64,000 bases of DNA, taken from Deltaproteobacteria bacterium. Lineage in GTDB: Bacteria > Myxococcota_A > UBA796 > CAJQPC01. Of this stretch, positions 24,041 to 32,256 are shown in pieces; the first letter of the stretch is position 1, and each line of letters starts with the position of its first letter. The DNA is taken from positions 62,001 to 126,000 of the forward strand of contig JADKFE010000010.1 in NCBI GenBank assembly GCA_016717595.1. The letters run 5' to 3'. Both the position numbers and the translations under genes were made by a program. The notes under the pieces are model-generated. The model was not told where the DNA came from. It searched no databases and saw only the letters and a program-made list of their open reading frames with translations.

Positions 24041-25544
24041 TTGGAAACCTCCTCCCACGACCTCGGCCCAGCCTCCGCCGCGCTCGGCGCCCTCGAGGCG
24101 GGAGATCTCGGCCCCCTCGTCACGCTCTTGAGCGCGTGGCGGCTCGTCGAGGATCCCCGGCTCGTCGAGGCCGCCGCGCGGCGTCTGCGGGGTCGTGACG
24201 GCGCGCTCCTCTCGGCGCGTACGTTGGCCCGCCTGGCCGTCGCCGGGGCGCGCTGGCGCGAGGCCGAGGCCAGCTTTGAGCCGCCGCTCACCACCGACGC
24301 CGCCCTCGATGGTCAGGCCGCCCTGGCCTGGACCGCCTGGTTCGCCGAGGACTTCTACAGCGCCCAGCCCTACGACTATGCCGTGAACCAGCTCATCCCC
24401 CGGGTTCAGGCGGTGTTTCAGGGGGTGCTCAGCGCCGCCGAGCTGCCGCCAAAGGCGCGCCGGGACACGCTGATCGAGCTGGGGGAGGGCGCCTTCGCCA
24501 CCCTGCTCACCGCCCGGGACGAGGGGAGCCTGCCCGCGTGGCTGGACATCGCCACCCGCGCCCTGGAGCGTGGCCCCGGCGGCCCGCTGCGCTGCCTCAG
24601 CCTCGTGCTCAGCCCCCAAGAGCGCGCCTCCGCCGGTCTCTGCTTCGCCAGCCGCCGCCTCTGGACGCCGACCTTGGCCGCGATCTGGCCCGACGACGCC
24701 CCCCGGGGATCGCGCGGCCCGGCTGAGCGCCTGGCTCCGAGACGACCCCGAGGCCCTGCCGCGGATCACCCACTTTCACCTGCTGAGCCGCCTGATTGAG
24801 CGCGCGGCCCACGCCGGTCCAGAGGCCTTGGGAGACGCGGAGCTGCGGGCGATCTGCCGCCAGAACGTCGCCCGGGCCCGCGCCCGCCTACGCGCCACCC
24901 TCGCCGCCCGGCCCGAGGCCGTGCTCTCGGCGCTGTTGGGCCTCGACGCGCTCCACGCGCGCACCCAAGACGCCGCGGGCCGGTACGCCTACGCTTGGGT
25001 GAACCGTGAGCTGACCTTCGGCCTGTCCATGGGCCACGCCCCTCGGGTGACGCCGCGCTGCGTGGCCCCGGATCCCCTGCCAGAGGGCGCCACCGACGCC
25101 GATCCGGCGATGTCCATCGACGAGGCGAAGGGCTGGGTGCTGCTGGTGATCTTCCGGGGCCGCCTGGGGCACCTCTGGCGCTGGGTGTACGACGGCACCA
25201 CCGGCGACCGGGACTCGGTCTGGGGCGCCTTGCTCAAGTCCGAGCTGCCGCCGTCTCTGCGTGAGCCCGGCCTGCACCGCCCCCGCCTGCGCCAGACGCT
25301 TCGTGCGGAGCTGCCCGAGCTGCTCTGGGAGCTGGAGCCCGTGCTCAACACCTGGGCGAACCAAGACCTCTCCGAGCCCCGGCGGGTGAAGGCGCGGGTG
25401 CTCAAGCTCTTGCAGTCCACGGCGCCCGCAGGCCAGCGCTGGCCCGCCCGAGGGTACGTGGAGTCCGTTCAACACGTCATCGACGCCCGTCGTCAATTGC
25501 AGCGTTGGTCGCGCCATCTCGCGCCCGTCTTGCCGTCACCATGA
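24041..25544 (+). pseudogene. Hypothetical protein interrupted by a frameshift in a C6 run
   Basis: Two overlapping frames each give protein-like sequence: 24041 to ~24700 (TTG start, ...TLAAIWPDDAP) and ~24705 to 25544 (GDRAARLSAWLRDDPEAL...). They join cleanly as DDAPGDRAARL if one C is removed from CCCCCC at 24699-24704. The joined product would be ~500 aa, soluble, helical and Ala/Arg/Leu-rich, with no family I recognise (motif VLNTWANQDLSEPRRVKARVL near the end). It may be a real pseudogene, a slippery site, or a base-calling error. It heads a plus-strand set with the genes at 25558 and 26248. Confidence 0.65.
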
Positions 25545-25556
25545 AGGAGGTGATCC
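25544..25556 (+). promoter_or_regulatory. Full-length extended Shine-Dalgarno sequence
   Basis: AAGGAGGTGATCC is the exact complement of the conserved 3' end of bacterial 16S rRNA over 13 nt. It begins on the last base of the preceding stop codon and precedes a TTG start at 25558, which decides that start. Confidence 0.75.
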
Positions 25557-25557
25557 C

Positions 25558-26178
25558 TTGCCAGAGAACGGAATCTCTGAGTTTGAGCTCAGCGCGTGGC
25601 TGCTCGGCGCGCTTGATCCAGATCGTGCCGAGGAGCTGGCCCAGGCCGTCGCGCGCTCCCCGGCCCTCGCCGAGCGCGCCCGCGCGCGCCAGCGCATCTT
25701 GGAGCGGCTGCCCACCTTACGCGCCCGGCCGATGCCCATCCCCGGGAGCGACTGGCGGGGGCAGCTCGTGGCGCGCCGTGTTCACGCCGGGAATCTCGGC
25801 GAGGACGCCCTGGGCGAGGGCCTACGCCCCGGCGACCGCGTGGAGCTGCGGGTGAGCGCCTTGACCGACCCCACCCGCCGAGAGCTCGTGGCGATGACCC
25901 GAGACGCTGAAGGCCGCTGGGACGTGGTCTGGCCCGAGCACGCCGATGAGCGCACCCCCGTGGAGGCCCTGGAGCGTGACGAGGACGGCGCCTTGAAGGT
26001 GAGCCTCTCGGCCTCTCCCACCATCGGCACCCAGCGCTGGCTGCTGGTCTTCCCCGAGACCCCCTGGCCTGTGGACTGGAGCTTGCCCCGGGCGATCCGC
26101 TGGGAGCAGCTCATGGCGCGCATCTCGACCGGCGCCGTGCCGCTGTTCACCTTTGAGCTGGAGGTGAGCGCGCCCTGA
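25558..26178 (+). CDS. Hypothetical protein, possible anti-sigma-like regulator
   Basis: 206 aa, TTG start supported by an unusually strong ribosome-binding site. The N-terminus (EFELSAWLLGALDPDRAEELAQAVARSPALAERA) resembles the helical opening of anti-sigma factors, but the zinc HxxxCxxC motif is absent. The rest is beta-rich (DRVELRVSALTDPTRRELVAMT, RWLLVFPETPWPVDWSLP). No membrane segment, so any sequestration would be cytoplasmic. Placed 69 nt before a sigma-like gene. The anti-sigma role is inferred from shape and context only. Confidence 0.55.
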   Translation: MPENGISEFELSAWLLGALDPDRAEELAQAVARSPALAERARARQRILERLPTLRARPMPIPGSDWRGQLVARRVHAGNLGEDALGEGLRPGDRVELRVSALTDPTRRELVAMTRDAEGRWDVVWPEHADERTPVEALERDEDGALKVSLSASPTIGTQRWLLVFPETPWPVDWSLPRAIRWEQLMARISTGAVPLFTFELEVSAP

Positions 26179-26247
26179 GGAGGATCCCCGTAACGCGGGA
26201 CGAACGGGCAGAGCGTTCACCAAGAAGAACGCCTCCCCGGAGCCCCC

Positions 26248-26799
26248 GTGTCCCCCTGCCGAGACCTCACGATCTGGCTGTCCACCTCACGCCCGAGCCT
26301 GCTCCGCCGCCTACGCCATCGTTTCCCGCGGGTCTGCGCCTCGGGCATCGAAGACGCGGCGCAGGAGGCCGCGCTCACCACGGTCCGACTTCACAAGACG
26401 CCGGGATCTTGTGTGCAGCGCGCCTGGGAGCGGTCGGCGGAGGATCTGGAGCGCCTCGTGTTCACCTTCGCCTGGCGATCGTTGCGTGGGGAGCTGCGCC
26501 GGGGCGCCCGCCGGGGCCACTTTCACCCCGACGGCGTGACGGGCCACCGCGACGCCGCCGCCCAGGTCGAGGCCCAAGACACCCTGCGCCGGGCGCGTCG
26601 GCTGATCCCCGACGCCGCGCAGATTCACGCGCCGCGCACCGCCCCGGCGCTCTCCGCCGCTTTAGAGGACCGCCTTCGCACGGGGGATGACGATCTCGCC
26701 GTCGCGACCCGCCACGGCGTTCACCGAAGCGTGCTCTGCCGGGCGCGGCGCTGGATCTTGACGAGCTTGGTCGGCGAACCCAGCCTCAGGCGGCTATAG
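26248..26799 (+). CDS. Divergent ECF-type RNA polymerase sigma factor-like protein
   Basis: 183 aa, GTG start with GGAG upstream. Region 2-like segment: LLRRLRHRFPRVCASGIEDAAQEAAL, matching the sigma-2 EDxxQExxL pattern. The C-terminal DDDLAVATRHGVHRSVLCRARRWI looks like the sigma-4 helix-turn-helix recognition element. Spacing is compatible with an ECF sigma but overall conservation is low, so DNA-binding regulator is the alternative. Its neighbours suggest a dedicated regulatory pair. Confidence 0.55.
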   Translation: MSPCRDLTIWLSTSRPSLLRRLRHRFPRVCASGIEDAAQEAALTTVRLHKTPGSCVQRAWERSAEDLERLVFTFAWRSLRGELRRGARRGHFHPDGVTGHRDAAAQVEAQDTLRRARRLIPDAAQIHAPRTAPALSAALEDRLRTGDDDLAVATRHGVHRSVLCRARRWILTSLVGEPSLRRL

Positions 26800-26828
26800 T
26801 GCGCAGAGGTCAGGGCCCAGGAACCTCC

Positions 26829-27437
26829 ATGCACCACGTCACGTCGCTCCTTCGCGCTGGGCTTCTGCTCGGCGCCGCCCTCCCCTCCTCCGCCCTCGCC
26901 TGCAGCTTCATCGAGTACGATGAGCACCTCATCGACGACACGAGCACGGACGAGATCGCCCCCAGCCTGCCCAGCCTAGAGGAGCTCGACATCAGCCGCG
27001 GCGTCGGCCCCACCCGCTCAGGCTTCGGCTCTCAGATGAGCTCGTCCTGCGACGATCTCGGCTGGATCACCCTGCGACTGAGCGCTGAAGACGACCTCAG
27101 CCCGCCGGAGAACCTTGGCTTCGTCTTCGCCTTAGACACCGGCTCCTTGCCGTTCACCCTGCCGTCCGAGCCCGTGCGCCCCTTCGACGGGTCGATCACC
27201 TTCGTGTGGATCGACGGCGCCACCGACGACCAAGAGCCCATCGAGGCCACGGTCACGGTGAACACCATGGACGAGGCGGGAAACCTCAGCGCCGAGTCCT
27301 TGCTGCTCACGATCAGCGATGAGGGCAGCGAAGAGGGCGTCAAGGGCTGCTCCACCGCCTCAGGCGCGCCGGGCCTGGGGCTTCTGAGCCTCGGGCTCGT
27401 CGGGCTCACCCGGCGTCGCGCCCGCCGCCAGGCCTGA
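26829..27437 (+). CDS. Secreted protein with MYXO-CTERM-like C-terminal anchor
   Basis: 202 aa from the ATG at 26829 (in-frame upstream codons exist). Signal peptide LLRAGLLLGAALPSSALAC; the Cys following ALA could also be a lipobox. The middle is an acidic beta-rich domain of Ig/Bacterial-Ig type (ENLGFVFALDTGSLPFTL, EATVTVNTMDEAGNLSAES). The tail GCSTASGAPGLGLLSLGLVGLTRRRARRQA-type pattern (Gly-Cys-Ser, hydrophobic stretch, Arg cluster) is the tripartite MYXO-CTERM signal processed by myxosortase after T2SS export in Myxococcota. Function unknown. Confidence 0.75.
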   Translation: MHHVTSLLRAGLLLGAALPSSALACSFIEYDEHLIDDTSTDEIAPSLPSLEELDISRGVGPTRSGFGSQMSSSCDDLGWITLRLSAEDDLSPPENLGFVFALDTGSLPFTLPSEPVRPFDGSITFVWIDGATDDQEPIEATVTVNTMDEAGNLSAESLLLTISDEGSEEGVKGCSTASGAPGLGLLSLGLVGLTRRRARRQA

Positions 27438-27467
27438 GCGGCGGCGGCGAGCGCTCGGCGAGCGGGG

Positions 27468-28190
27468 CTACTTCTTCTTCTTGCCCTTCGCGGCGGCGGC
27501 GGCGGCCTCTTCAGCGGCCTTCGCCGCGGCGGCGGCCTCTTCAGCGGCCTTCGCCGCGGCGGCGGCCTCCTCAGCGGCCTTGGCGGCGGCGGCGGCCTCT
27601 TCAGCGGCCTTCGCCGCGGCGGCGGCGGCCTCCTCAGACGCCTTCACGGCCTCTTGGGCCTCGGTGATCACCTTGAGCTTGTTGAGGTTGGCCTCAAAGT
27701 CGGCGCCGACGGCGGTCTCGATCTTCTTGGCGAAGAGCTTGGAGATGCCCTTGAGCTGGCCGTCATCGGACCAGGTCACCTGCATCCCGCCGTTCGTGGG
27801 GCTGAACGTGATGCTGCCCTTGTTGGCGTCGCCGCCGGGCTTCATCAGCCAGATGTCGTACTTGACGCCGCCGGTGGGGTTGACCTCGGTGAGCGTGAGC
27901 TTGCCCCAGCCCATCTCTTTGCCGTCCCACTCCATCGTGTGGCCGACCTGACCGGGCTCGCCGGAGTAGGTCCAGACACACTCGGGGTCGTACTCGCTGT
28001 TCCAGACCGTCCAGTTGTTCCAGTTGTGGAGGTCGGCGACCTGGGCGATGAGGATCTCAGGACGGGCGTTGATCTGCACCGAACGATCGACGTGCCAGCT
28101 CTTTGAGGCGGCGGCGGCGGGGGCGGCGCCAAAGAGGGCCGGGGCGGTGAAGGCCAAGCCAACGAGCAGGCTGAAGGCGCGAAGGTTCAT
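27468..28190 (-). CDS. Exported SRPBCC-domain protein with repetitive Ala/Lys/Glu tail
   Basis: 240 aa. Signal peptide LRAFSLLVGLAFTAPALFGAAPAAAA, then a START/polyketide-cyclase-like (SRPBCC) domain: VDRSVQINARPEILIAQVADLHNWNNWTVW, GHTMEWDGKEMGWGKLTL, MQVTWSDDGQLKG. SRPBCC folds bind hydrophobic ligands. From ~residue 178 on the chain is a lysine-capped helix of AAKAAEEAAA repeats ending KGKKKK, encoded by a 30-bp minisatellite. The tail might contact lipid, nucleic acid or wall polymer. Being exported is unusual for this fold. Confidence 0.75.
   Translation of the reverse strand: MNLRAFSLLVGLAFTAPALFGAAPAAAASKSWHVDRSVQINARPEILIAQVADLHNWNNWTVWNSEYDPECVWTYSGEPGQVGHTMEWDGKEMGWGKLTLTEVNPTGGVKYDIWLMKPGGDANKGSITFSPTNGGMQVTWSDDGQLKGISKLFAKKIETAVGADFEANLNKLKVITEAQEAVKASEEAAAAAAKAAEEAAAAAKAAEEAAAAAKAAEEAAAAAKAAEEAAAAAAKGKKKK
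27501..27620. repeat. 30-bp coding minisatellite, four units
   Basis: Four near-identical 30-bp units (27501, 27531, 27561, 27591), each starting GGCGGCCTC and encoding ten residues of the AAKAAEEAAA tail of the SRPBCC protein. Units differ at a few bases; unit 3 is the most divergent. Partial copies flank both ends. Confidence 0.9.
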
Positions 28191-28281
28191 GGGTCTCTCT
28201 CTGTCGGGGGTGTTGGGTTAGAAGACCGGCAGGTTATCGGCTCCCCTCCCGTCGATCAAGCGCCCGCGCAAAAGAGGCAGA

Positions 28282-29424
28282 ATGACCGCTCGAATTGATA
28301 CTCTGCTCGTTCACGCGGGGGCCCTGCGCCCGAGCCCTGAAGGCGCCGTCGTCACGCCGATCTTCCGCACGGCGAACTACGAGGCCGGTGAAGAAGGCGC
28401 CGCCGATGAGGTGCGCTATGTGCGCTACAGCAACACGCCGAACCATCGGGTGCTCGGCGCGCGCCTCGCCGCGGCCGAGGGGGGCGAGGCGGGCTTGGTC
28501 ACCGCGAGCGGCATGGCGGCGATCTCGGCGACGCTCTTAAGCGCGCTCTCCGCCGGGGATCACCTGCTCTGCCAGGCCGGCGTCTATGGCGGCACCACCT
28601 CGCTCATGCTGCGCCACCTCCCCCGCTGGGGCGTCGAGGTCAGCTTTGTAGACCTCGACGCGCCGGAGACCTGGGCCGCCGCGCTGCGCCCGACGACGCG
28701 GCTGTTTTATGTGGAGTCGATCTCCAACCCGCTCCTGCGGGTGGGGGCCTTGGACGAGGTTGTCAGTTTCTGCCAAGGGCGGGGCCTCACCTCGGTCATC
28801 GACAACACCTTCTTGAGCCCGGCCTTGTTCCGCCCGCTGCCCTTCGGCTTTGACGTGGTGCTGCACTCGGCGACGAAGCTGCTCAACGGGCACTCGGACA
28901 TCGCCGCGGGGGCCATCGTGGCCGACGCCGCCCGGGTGGAGGCCGCCCGGCGCACGCTCAACCACCTCGGCGGCAGCTTAGATCCCGGCGCCTGCGCGCT
29001 CTTGGAGCGGGGCCTCAAGACCTTGGGCTTACGCGCCCACCGCCAGTCCGCCTCGGCCCTCACCTTGGCCCACCGCCTGCGGGTTCACCCCAAGGTGCGC
29101 CGGGTGTACTCCCCCGGCCTGCCCGACGACGCGGGCTTCGCGCGGGCCTCGGCCTGGTTTCAGGGCGTTGGGCCTTGCCTCTCTTTGGAGGTCTCCGACC
29201 TGCCCACGGCGATGGCGCTGGTCAAGGGGGTGCGCGTCTTCACCCACGCCGCGAGCTTGGGCGGCGTCGAGAGCCTCATCGTGCGCCCCGCCCGCAGCAC
29301 CCACGCCCACTTCTCTGCGGAGGAGCGTAGCGCCCTGGGCATCACCGACACCTTGGTGCGGCTGAGCGTCGGCGTGGAGGACGTCGAAGATCTCTGGGAC
29401 GATCTGGCGGCGGCCTTGGGCTGA
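28282..29424 (+). CDS. Cys/Met metabolism PLP-dependent enzyme (cystathionine gamma-synthase/lyase family)
   Basis: 380 aa, fold-type I PLP enzyme of trans-sulfuration. Signatures: RYSNTPNHRVLGARLAAAEG, GMAAISATLLS, HLLCQAGVYGGTTSL, ESISNPLLRV, VIDNTFLSPALFRPL and the Schiff-base lysine in LHSATKLLNGHSDIAAG; then GGVESLIVRPA and a C-terminal LVRLSVGVEDVEDLWDDL. Cystathionine gamma-synthase, cystathionine gamma-lyase and methionine gamma-lyase cannot be separated here. ATG start has only a weak RBS (AAGAGG). Confidence 0.88.
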   Translation: MTARIDTLLVHAGALRPSPEGAVVTPIFRTANYEAGEEGAADEVRYVRYSNTPNHRVLGARLAAAEGGEAGLVTASGMAAISATLLSALSAGDHLLCQAGVYGGTTSLMLRHLPRWGVEVSFVDLDAPETWAAALRPTTRLFYVESISNPLLRVGALDEVVSFCQGRGLTSVIDNTFLSPALFRPLPFGFDVVLHSATKLLNGHSDIAAGAIVADAARVEAARRTLNHLGGSLDPGACALLERGLKTLGLRAHRQSASALTLAHRLRVHPKVRRVYSPGLPDDAGFARASAWFQGVGPCLSLEVSDLPTAMALVKGVRVFTHAASLGGVESLIVRPARSTHAHFSAEERSALGITDTLVRLSVGVEDVEDLWDDLAAALG

Positions 29425-29442
29425 GGCCAGGCGCGGCGCCGC

Positions 29443-30198
29443 TCACCGCACGATCATGCTCTCTAACCACGAGAACACCGCCTTCACCGGCAGCGGCGGG
29501 CGGGGTGTGCTCGCCTCTACCAAGGGGCAGTCGGCGTCGGGGGGCAGGCGCTTGACCTCCAAGACCGCGCCGCTGCGGCGATCGCGCAGGGTGACGTCTA
29601 CGGCGGGGCGCGGCGTGGGGTCGTCGGGGCAGAGGAGCTCCGCGAGCGGGTCCACTACGGGAGTGACGACGGCGACCAGATCGAGCTGGTAGAGCGCGCC
29701 TTTGTGGCCGATCCAGCGGGTCTCGGCGGGGCCGCCGGGCCAGAAGATGCTGTCGCCTTTGCTGGGGTCGTTGGGCTCGGTCTCAAACCGCAGGCCGCCC
29801 TCTTGGAGCAGGCGGGCGACGACGGCGTCTTGTACGTTGAGCGCAGGCAGCGCGGCCTCGCCGACGCCCCCATCGGGGAAGCTCACGCGCAGGCTGAGGC
29901 CCGGGTCGTGGGTGAGCAGCTCCTCAAAGGTCTTGCGGGCGAGGCTCTCGGTGATCGGCGCCGTGACGGCCCCCGGGCCGCCGGAGACGGCGCCGAGGGT
30001 GAGCACCACCCCCTCTGGCAGGCCGTCGACCTCCAATCGCAGCGTGTCGCCGCCGGGGGTGAGCTTGCCCTGATAGCGGGCCTCGCCGTGGGTGATCACC
30101 ACGTCGGCGAGCTGGGCGTTGGCCGTCGGCGTGAGGGTGACGCCGACCGGGGCGGGGCCGCCGCAGGCCAAGCTGAGCAGAAGGAGGGGCGTCGTCAC
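29443..30198 (-). CDS. Putative lipoprotein of unknown function
   Basis: 251 aa from a GTG at 30198 giving a short signal TTPLLLLSLACGG with Cys at residue 12; the lipobox is imperfect. The mature part is beta-rich (VVITHGEARYQGKLTPGGDTLRL), with FETEPNDPSKGDSIFWPG and LLCPDDPTPRPAVDVTL. No family recognised. Convergent with the PLP gene (18-nt gap) and divergent from the deoxyhypusine synthase-like gene. Confidence 0.65.
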   Translation of the reverse strand: MTTPLLLLSLACGGPAPVGVTLTPTANAQLADVVITHGEARYQGKLTPGGDTLRLEVDGLPEGVVLTLGAVSGGPGAVTAPITESLARKTFEELLTHDPGLSLRVSFPDGGVGEAALPALNVQDAVVARLLQEGGLRFETEPNDPSKGDSIFWPGGPAETRWIGHKGALYQLDLVAVVTPVVDPLAELLCPDDPTPRPAVDVTLRDRRSGAVLEVKRLPPDADCPLVEASTPRPPLPVKAVFSWLESMIVR

Positions 30199-30319
30199 GG
30201 GGGCTCCGAGGCAGGGAGGCTCAAGGTAGCGCCGATTCTGCTTGGGTGGGAGCCCGGGGCGTTGTCGGTTAGGGGAGCGTCCCCGCCGGAGACCCCGGCC
30301 ACCCCCGGAGCACAGGCGT

Positions 30320-31372
30320 ATGTCTGATCCCAAGCTGCCTGATTCCCAGCCCTCTGAGCCGAACCTCCCCATCCTCCAGTTCTTGCTGCACAACTACAAG
30401 AACTTCAACTCTCGGGCCACCCGGGACGCGACCTTGGCCTACTGGCGGCACATCCAAGACGGCGGGCGCATGTTCTGGGCGGTCGCGGGGGCGATGTCTT
30501 CAGCGCAGCTCGGCATCAGCCTGGCCCCGGCGATCCGTGAGGGGCTCATCCACGGGCTCTCGGTGACCGGCGCCAACTTAGAGGAGTCGCTGTTCCGCCT
30601 CGTGGCGCACCACAGCTACAAAGACTTCCCCGATTACCGCTACTTCACGAAGCAGGACGACACGCGCATCTTAGAGGACCGGATGCGCCGGGTCACCGAC
30701 ACGAGCATCCCTGAAGACGAGGCGTTCCGAGTCGTCGAGAAGACGATCGTGCCGATGTGGAAACGTGCGGACGAAACGAACACCCGCCGTTTTTGGCACG
30801 AGTACTTCTACGAGCTGATCACCACCCTGCCCCCCGAGACGTACGAGGGCGACCCCACACAGTGCTGGCTGCTCGCCGCGGCGCGGGCCAAGCTGCCCAT
30901 CGTGGTGCCCGGCTATGAGGACTCCACCTTCGGGAACATCTTCGCGTCCCATGTGAAGTTCGGTGAGGTCGGCGCGCAGATCGCGAAGTCGGGCATCGAG
31001 TACATGGCCGCGTTTTATGACGAGTACCAGGCGCTCAGCGAGGGCGCGGGCGTAGGCTTCTTCCAGATCGGCGGCGGCATCGCCGGAGACTTCCCCATCT
31101 GTGTGGTGCCCTCGATCAAGTACGATCTCGAGCAGTCGGTGAAGCCCTGGGCTTATTTCTGCCAGATCAGCGACTCCACCACGTCGTACGGCAGCTACTC
31201 CGGCGCGACGCCCAACGAGAAGATCACCTGGGACAAGCTCACTGAAGACACGCCGATGTTCGTGATCGAGTCCGACGCCACCATCGTGGTGCCGCTCATG
31301 CTCCAGGCGCTTCTGGAGTGTAAACGCCACCCCGAGGCCGCCAACGCCCTCATCGCCCGCTACGGCCGCTGA
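30320..31372 (+). CDS. Deoxyhypusine synthase-like protein
   Basis: 350 aa. Archaeal/eukaryotic deoxyhypusine synthases transfer a butylamine from spermidine to a lysine of eIF5A through NAD. This bacterial homologue has MFWAVAGAMSSAQLGISLAPAI, HGLSVTGANLEESL, IVVPGYEDSTFGNIF, FFQIGGGIAGDFPICV, and the active-site region SYSGATPNEKITWDKLT, whose final Lys aligns with the catalytic lysine. Bacteria lack eIF5A, so the substrate is likely another amine (homospermidine-type chemistry) or protein. fdhD follows 5 nt after. The ATG at 30320 is chosen because upstream codons are unlike protein. Confidence 0.85.
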   Translation: MSDPKLPDSQPSEPNLPILQFLLHNYKNFNSRATRDATLAYWRHIQDGGRMFWAVAGAMSSAQLGISLAPAIREGLIHGLSVTGANLEESLFRLVAHHSYKDFPDYRYFTKQDDTRILEDRMRRVTDTSIPEDEAFRVVEKTIVPMWKRADETNTRRFWHEYFYELITTLPPETYEGDPTQCWLLAAARAKLPIVVPGYEDSTFGNIFASHVKFGEVGAQIAKSGIEYMAAFYDEYQALSEGAGVGFFQIGGGIAGDFPICVVPSIKYDLEQSVKPWAYFCQISDSTTSYGSYSGATPNEKITWDKLTEDTPMFVIESDATIVVPLMLQALLECKRHPEAANALIARYGR

Positions 31373-31377
31373 GCCGA

Positions 31378-32196
31378 ATGCCCCCGACGCGCCGCCTCAG
31401 CGTCACCCGCGTCACCACCGAGGGTCAGGCCTCTGTGCGGGCGCTCGGTGAGGACGAGGTGGCCGTCGAGGAGCCCCTGGAGCTGCGTGTCGAGGGCGAG
31501 AGCTTACTCGTCACGATGCGCACGCCGGGGCACGATGTTGAGCTCGCCGCGGGGCTTCTGTACACCGAGGGGGTGATCGACGGCGCCGATGATCTGGTCG
31601 CCGTCGCCCACATCGACGACCCCGCTGACGCCCGGGGCAACACCCTAGACACCCGCCTCGCCGGGGGGGTGCGCCGCGGGGAGACCACCCTGCTCTCCTC
31701 GCAGCGGGCGATGTTCGCCAGCTCAGCCTGCGGGATCTGCGGCGGGGCCACCGTCGATCGGGTGCTTGGCCGGGTTGGCCCGCTCACAACGCCGCGCCGG
31801 GCGAGCCCCGAGCTGCTGCTGTCGTTGCCCGCCCGAATGCGTGAGGCCCAGGCCAGCTTCGCCAAGACCGGTGGCCTGCACGCCGCGGCGCTGTTTGACT
31901 TTGACGGCGTGTTGGAGGTGCTGCGGGAGGACATCGGGCGGCACAACGCCGTGGACAAGGTGCTCGGCTGGCGGCTTCTGCGGGACGAGGTGCCTGTGGA
32001 CGACCGTGTGCTGCTGGTGAGCGGACGCGCCGGGTTTGAGCTGGTGCAGAAGGCGATCGTCGCCCGGGTGCCGGTGATGGCGGCCATCGGCGCGCCGAGC
32101 TCTCTGGCCGTGGACCTCGCCCGAGCGGCCGGGATGCAGCTCGTCGGCTTCTTACGCGACGGGCGGTTGAACGACTACTCGGCGACGATCGGCTAG
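31378..32196 (+). CDS. fdhD: Sulfurtransferase FdhD for formate dehydrogenase maturation
   Basis: 272 aa. FdhD moves sulfur from IscS to the Mo-bisMGD cofactor of formate dehydrogenase. Conserved CGICG loop (FASSACGICGGATVDR) with reactive Cys pair, LLYTEGVI, TGGLHAAALFD, REDIGRHNAVDKV, LLVSGRAGFELVQKA and GAPSSLAVDLA. No formate dehydrogenase is in the window. Tightly linked to the preceding gene (5-nt gap). Confidence 0.95.
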   Translation: MPPTRRLSVTRVTTEGQASVRALGEDEVAVEEPLELRVEGESLLVTMRTPGHDVELAAGLLYTEGVIDGADDLVAVAHIDDPADARGNTLDTRLAGGVRRGETTLLSSQRAMFASSACGICGGATVDRVLGRVGPLTTPRRASPELLLSLPARMREAQASFAKTGGLHAAALFDFDGVLEVLREDIGRHNAVDKVLGWRLLRDEVPVDDRVLLVSGRAGFELVQKAIVARVPVMAAIGAPSSLAVDLARAAGMQLVGFLRDGRLNDYSATIG

Positions 32197-32256
32197 GCCC
32201 CGCTTGCCCAGGGCGCCGCGCTGTGCGAGCATCCCGCTCCGCCCGAGGCTCCCGCC

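Noticed and set aside
25544..25556. 3' end of a 16S rRNA gene
   Set aside because: Only the 13 bases match, and in the sense of a Shine-Dalgarno; flanking sequence is coding and not rRNA-like.
27501..27620. CRISPR-like repeat array
   Set aside because: The 30-bp units are directly abutting with no spacers and encode an in-frame helical repeat.
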